Assembly (NCBI GenBank): GCA_002391385.1
Contig: DGEY01000081.1
Location: forward strand, 1 to 8,086
DNA length: 8,086 bases
Origin: Firmicutes bacterium UBA3914
GTDB lineage: Bacteria; Bacillota; Limnochordia; Darwinibacteriales; Darwinibacteriaceae
Direction of reading: 5' to 3'
The stretch's first letter is position 1. Every line of letters begins with the position of its first letter. The notes below the pieces were generated by a model, which was given only the letters and a program-made list of their open reading frames with translations, made no database searches and was not told the DNA's origin. The translations under genes and the position numbers were made by a program. This document shows, one piece after another, positions 5,863 through 8,086 of this stretch.

Positions 5863-6888
5863 GTGCTGGAGCAGCTGCTTTTTGCTTCCCTCCACAACCT
5901 GCATCTTTTGGAGAAAACGGATAAAGCCACCGTCGTTTCCGATCTGATGGGGCTGCAGGCCCAGTTTGCCAATAATCCCAAGTACGCCCTGCAGATCAGG
6001 GCCGCAGACTATGATGAAGAAACCTGGGGCGAAGGGCTGGTCAAAACCTGGACCTTCCGGGGTACACTCCACGCCGTGCGCCGGGAAGAGCTGGGACTTT
6101 ACCTCTCGGCCGTTGGCGTGAAGGAGACCTGGGATGACCGTTGGGACCTGGATCCTGCCCTCAAACCCCATTGGGCGGAGCAGCTGTGCAGCTGGATCGC
6201 TGCAGGTATCACCCAAAGGAGCGCCCTCAAAGAGCAGGCCCGGGCGAGCGGCATGGAGCCGGAGGTGCTGAAGAAGGTCTTCCACGGCTGGGGCGGACTG
6301 CTGCGGGATATGTGCAGCCGCGGCATGATCGCCTACGCCCCGGGCACGGGGAAAGAGTTTGTCCCCTGCTTTGACGTGGAGTTTATGGATCGGCGGACCG
6401 CCCGGCAGGAAGTGATCCGTCGCTATTTCCAAACCTTCGGCCCGGCCACCTTCACCGACTGCGCCTATTTCACCGGCTTCCGCCAGCGGGAAGTGGCGGA
6501 GCTTGTGGAACAAGCCGGCCTGCCCCTGAGAAGCATCACCCACCAAGGCCGGGAGTACTATTACCTCAATCAGCTGCCCAGCACCGGCCAGATCCCCGAC
6601 TGCCTCTTTCTGGCGGGCTTTGATCAGCTGATCTTGGGCTACAGGGAGCGCAGTCGCTTCCTGGACGAGGAAGACAAGACCAAGGTTACCACCAACACCG
6701 GCATCGTCTTCCCCACCATCCTGCTCCGGGGCAGGCTCAGGGCCAGGTGGAAAAAGGAACGGAGGCGGCTTGTGATCACCCCCTTCCGCCCCCTCACCAA
6801 AAAAGACGAGGAGCTCATCGCAGGAAAAGCAGGGGAAATCTTCGGCCCTGAGCTGCAGACTGTGGTCTTTGCCCCGCCCCTTAGCTAG
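5863..6888 (+). CDS. Winged-helix DNA glycosylase family protein, AlkZ-like (HTH_42)
   Basis: This 341-residue protein belongs to the HTH_42 superfamily (AlkZ/YcaQ), monofunctional DNA glycosylases built from tandem winged helices. AlkZ of Streptomyces removes azinomycin adducts and interstrand crosslinks; YcaQ (AlkX) of E. coli handles nitrogen-mustard lesions. With GTG 5863 as residue 1, the catalytic loop is GLQAQFA with Gln32 and Gln34. This matches the QxQ motif of the AlkZ-like branch and not the QxD of the YcaQ branch. The conserved TFRGTLHAV strand-helix follows at about 64-72. Later signatures include GPATFTDCAYFTGF and, near the C-terminus, LFLAGFDQLILGYRER and TTNTGIVFPTILLRGRLRARWK. 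The length is normal for the family. It has its own strong ribosome binding site but no clear promoter in the 122-bp divergent gap. A role in repair of alkylated or crosslinked DNA is inferred from the family; the lesion is unknown. Confidence 0.85.
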   Translation: MLEQLLFASLHNLHLLEKTDKATVVSDLMGLQAQFANNPKYALQIRAADYDEETWGEGLVKTWTFRGTLHAVRREELGLYLSAVGVKETWDDRWDLDPALKPHWAEQLCSWIAAGITQRSALKEQARASGMEPEVLKKVFHGWGGLLRDMCSRGMIAYAPGTGKEFVPCFDVEFMDRRTARQEVIRRYFQTFGPATFTDCAYFTGFRQREVAELVEQAGLPLRSITHQGREYYYLNQLPSTGQIPDCLFLAGFDQLILGYRERSRFLDEEDKTKVTTNTGIVFPTILLRGRLRARWKKERRRLVITPFRPLTKKDEELIAGKAGEIFGPELQTVVFAPPLS

Positions 6889-6930
6889 GACTCCGCCTAC
6901 GGGACGGAGTTAGCACCTCCTTCCTTTTCG
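6885..6930 (+). terminator. Weak terminator candidate after the AlkZ-like gene
   Basis: CTA-GG-ACTCCG (6885-6895, two bulged G) can pair with CGGAGTTAG (6905-6913) around a 9-nt loop. It overlaps the stop codon and is followed by the pyrimidine-rich CACCTCCTTCCTTTTC. There is no continuous T-run. It sits in the 102-bp gap between two convergent genes; the remainder of that gap shows nothing else recognisable. Confidence 0.35.
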
Positions 6931-6990
6931 CCGCACAATTTCGCCGCCGGCTGGTCAACACCCTCCCCCACCAACTTGCAGCAGAACTGT

Positions 6991-8066
6991 CTAGAGCTTG
7001 CTGAGGTCCTGGCTGAAGCGGCGCGCCAGCTCGGCGGGCCACTCCGTAAGGGGTGCCAGGCGACCTAAGAAAAAGCGCAGCGTCTTGGGCTCATCCACAA
7101 AGCGCAGCCCGCCAATGAGCCGGCGGTTTTGGTAAAGCCAGGTGATCCTATCCACAGCGCAGCTGAGCTGGGAGAGGCTGTACACCCTGCGGGGGACAGC
7201 TAGGCGGAGGAGCTCTAGGTCAGCCAGGACTTCCCTCCCCTGGGCATCCCTGGCTTCGGACAGGGTGCCCCGCTCCATACCCCTGATGCCGCTTACCAAG
7301 TACAAAGCGGCGGCAAGGGCCCCAGCTGGGTATTGCTCCTGGGGCAGGTGGTCCAGAAACTCCCGGGCGTTGAGGTGGCAGCCCAGCCCGCCGGGGGGAG
7401 TGACCACAGGAACACCCCGCTTCTCCAGCTCCCGAACCATGTAGGCAGTGAACTGGGGTCCCTGGCTGATCATATCTTCGTCCATGGTTTCCTCCAGCCC
7501 CACCGCGATGGCTTCCATCTCCCGCACAGACATCCCGCCATAGGTGAGAAACCCTTCGTAAAGCGGCAGAAGTTCCCGGAGCCGCCCATAGAGTTCTTCG
7601 CTGTTAGTGCAGATCCCGCCTCCCCGGGCGCAGCCGAGCTTTCTGGCGGAGAAGTAGATCACGTCCACAAGTTCCGCAACACGGCGGGTGATTTCCCGTA
7701 TACTCAGCTTTTGGCAAGCCGCTTCCCGCTCCTTGATGAAGTGCAGATTGTCCGCCAAAAGGCTGGCATCCAGCACCAGCAAGAGACCGTGCCTTTGGCA
7801 GATTTCCCTCACCGCAGCTAGGTTGGCCAGGGAAAAGGGCTGGCCGCCGATGAGGTTGGTACCTGCCTCCATGCGTACAAAAGCGATCTTCTCCGCTCCG
7901 TACCTCTGGATGAGAGCTTCCAGCCTTTCCTCATCCATGTTCCCCTTAAAGGGGTGAACACTTGTGGTCTCAAGGGCTTCCGGGATGTAAGCTTCCGGCA
8001 TTTCCCCGCCCTGGAGCACCACATGGGCCTTGGTGGTGGTGAAATGGTAGTTGGTCACAACAACAG
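6991..8066 (-). CDS. Tyrosine phenol-lyase/tryptophanase-family PLP enzyme, 5'-truncated
   Basis: This is the C-terminal three quarters of a beta-eliminating lyase, a family that splits tyrosine or tryptophan into phenol or indole, pyruvate and ammonia. The GTG at 8058 is an internal valine codon: the frame continues to the adapter, and about 115 N-terminal residues are missing. Numbering from that codon, Lys140 (SARK) is the PLP lysine, Asp97 the pyridine-N partner, Asn68 (TNLIGGQP) a cofactor contact and Arg285 (LRLAVPRR) the carboxylate binder. These align with Lys257, Asp214, Asn185 and Arg404 of Citrobacter tyrosine phenol-lyase at nearly identical spacing. The residues that separate the two activities are lyase-type for tyrosine: Thr7 (Thr124), Arg263 in MERG (Arg381) and Phe329 (Phe448). 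Oddly, Arg217 is Leu100, the KKD around the lysine is RKL, and about 18 extra residues extend the C-terminus. The substrate is therefore uncertain. Confidence 0.85.
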
Positions 8067-8086
8067 CTGTCTCTTATACACATCTG
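8067..8086 (+). other. Nextera (Tn5 mosaic end) sequencing adapter
   Basis: CTGTCTCTTATACACATCT (8067-8085) is identical to the 19-bp Tn5 mosaic end used in Nextera libraries. The final G fits the i5-side adapter continuation (GACGC...). It interrupts the lyase gene in frame and is sequencing artefact, not genomic DNA. Confidence 0.97.

Noticed and set aside
5294..5947. Plus-strand open frame of 217 codons across the zinc-ribbon gene
   Set aside because: It reads through the opposite strand of the zinc-ribbon gene and into the AlkZ-like start in another frame; the composition is typical of a shadow.
5701..6546. Minus-strand open frame of 281 codons opposite the AlkZ-like gene
   Set aside because: It overlaps a gene with clear family motifs, has no recognisable domain, and also overlaps the start of the zinc-ribbon gene.

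Overview
The window is an 8.1 kb GC-rich bacterial fragment holding seven protein genes, two of them cut by the window edges. No RNA gene, insertion sequence, CRISPR array or phage gene is visible. Strong Shine-Dalgarno sites (AAAGGAGG and similar), GTG starts, an AT-rich sigma-A-like promoter in a GC-rich background, and the gene set (MalT/SARP-type regulator, MarR, FtsH, tyrosine phenol-lyase/tryptophanase-like lyase) suggest an anaerobic, GC-rich Bacillota (Clostridia-like) organism. This is inference; no taxonomic marker is present. The last 20 bases match a Nextera/Tn5 sequencing adapter, so the right edge is the end of a contig and not native DNA.

Layout. At the left edge lies the C-terminal part of a winged-helix plus BTAD transcription activator (2-973, +). 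A long-armed inverted repeat (983-1026) follows, and its right arm carries the ribosome binding site of an SCP2/archaeal-type thiolase (1031-2215, +), which ends at a terminator-like hairpin. A clear promoter (2295-2323) then drives a two-gene operon: a MarR-family regulator (2385-2852) and, 3 nt later, the membrane AAA+ zinc protease FtsH (2856-4682). A strong 15-bp terminator hairpin closes that operon and separates it from two minus-strand genes. These are a GyrI-like effector-binding-domain protein (4752-5252) and a small two-helix membrane protein with a C-terminal zinc ribbon (5366-5740). Divergent from the latter is an AlkZ-like DNA glycosylase family gene (5863-6888, +). The right edge holds a minus-strand, 5'-truncated tyrosine phenol-lyase-like PLP enzyme (6991-8066).

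Functionally this looks like a patchwork of short transcription units, not one pathway. The only tightly coupled unit is marR-ftsH, where a ligand-sensing repressor probably controls its own expression and that of a membrane quality-control protease. The AlkZ-like and GyrI-like genes both belong to families tied to drug or DNA-damage responses, but they sit on opposite strands in separate units. I did not recognise a new multi-gene system. The items most worth a second look are the hairpin over the thiolase ribosome binding site, the unusual active site of the lyase, and the marR-ftsH pairing.
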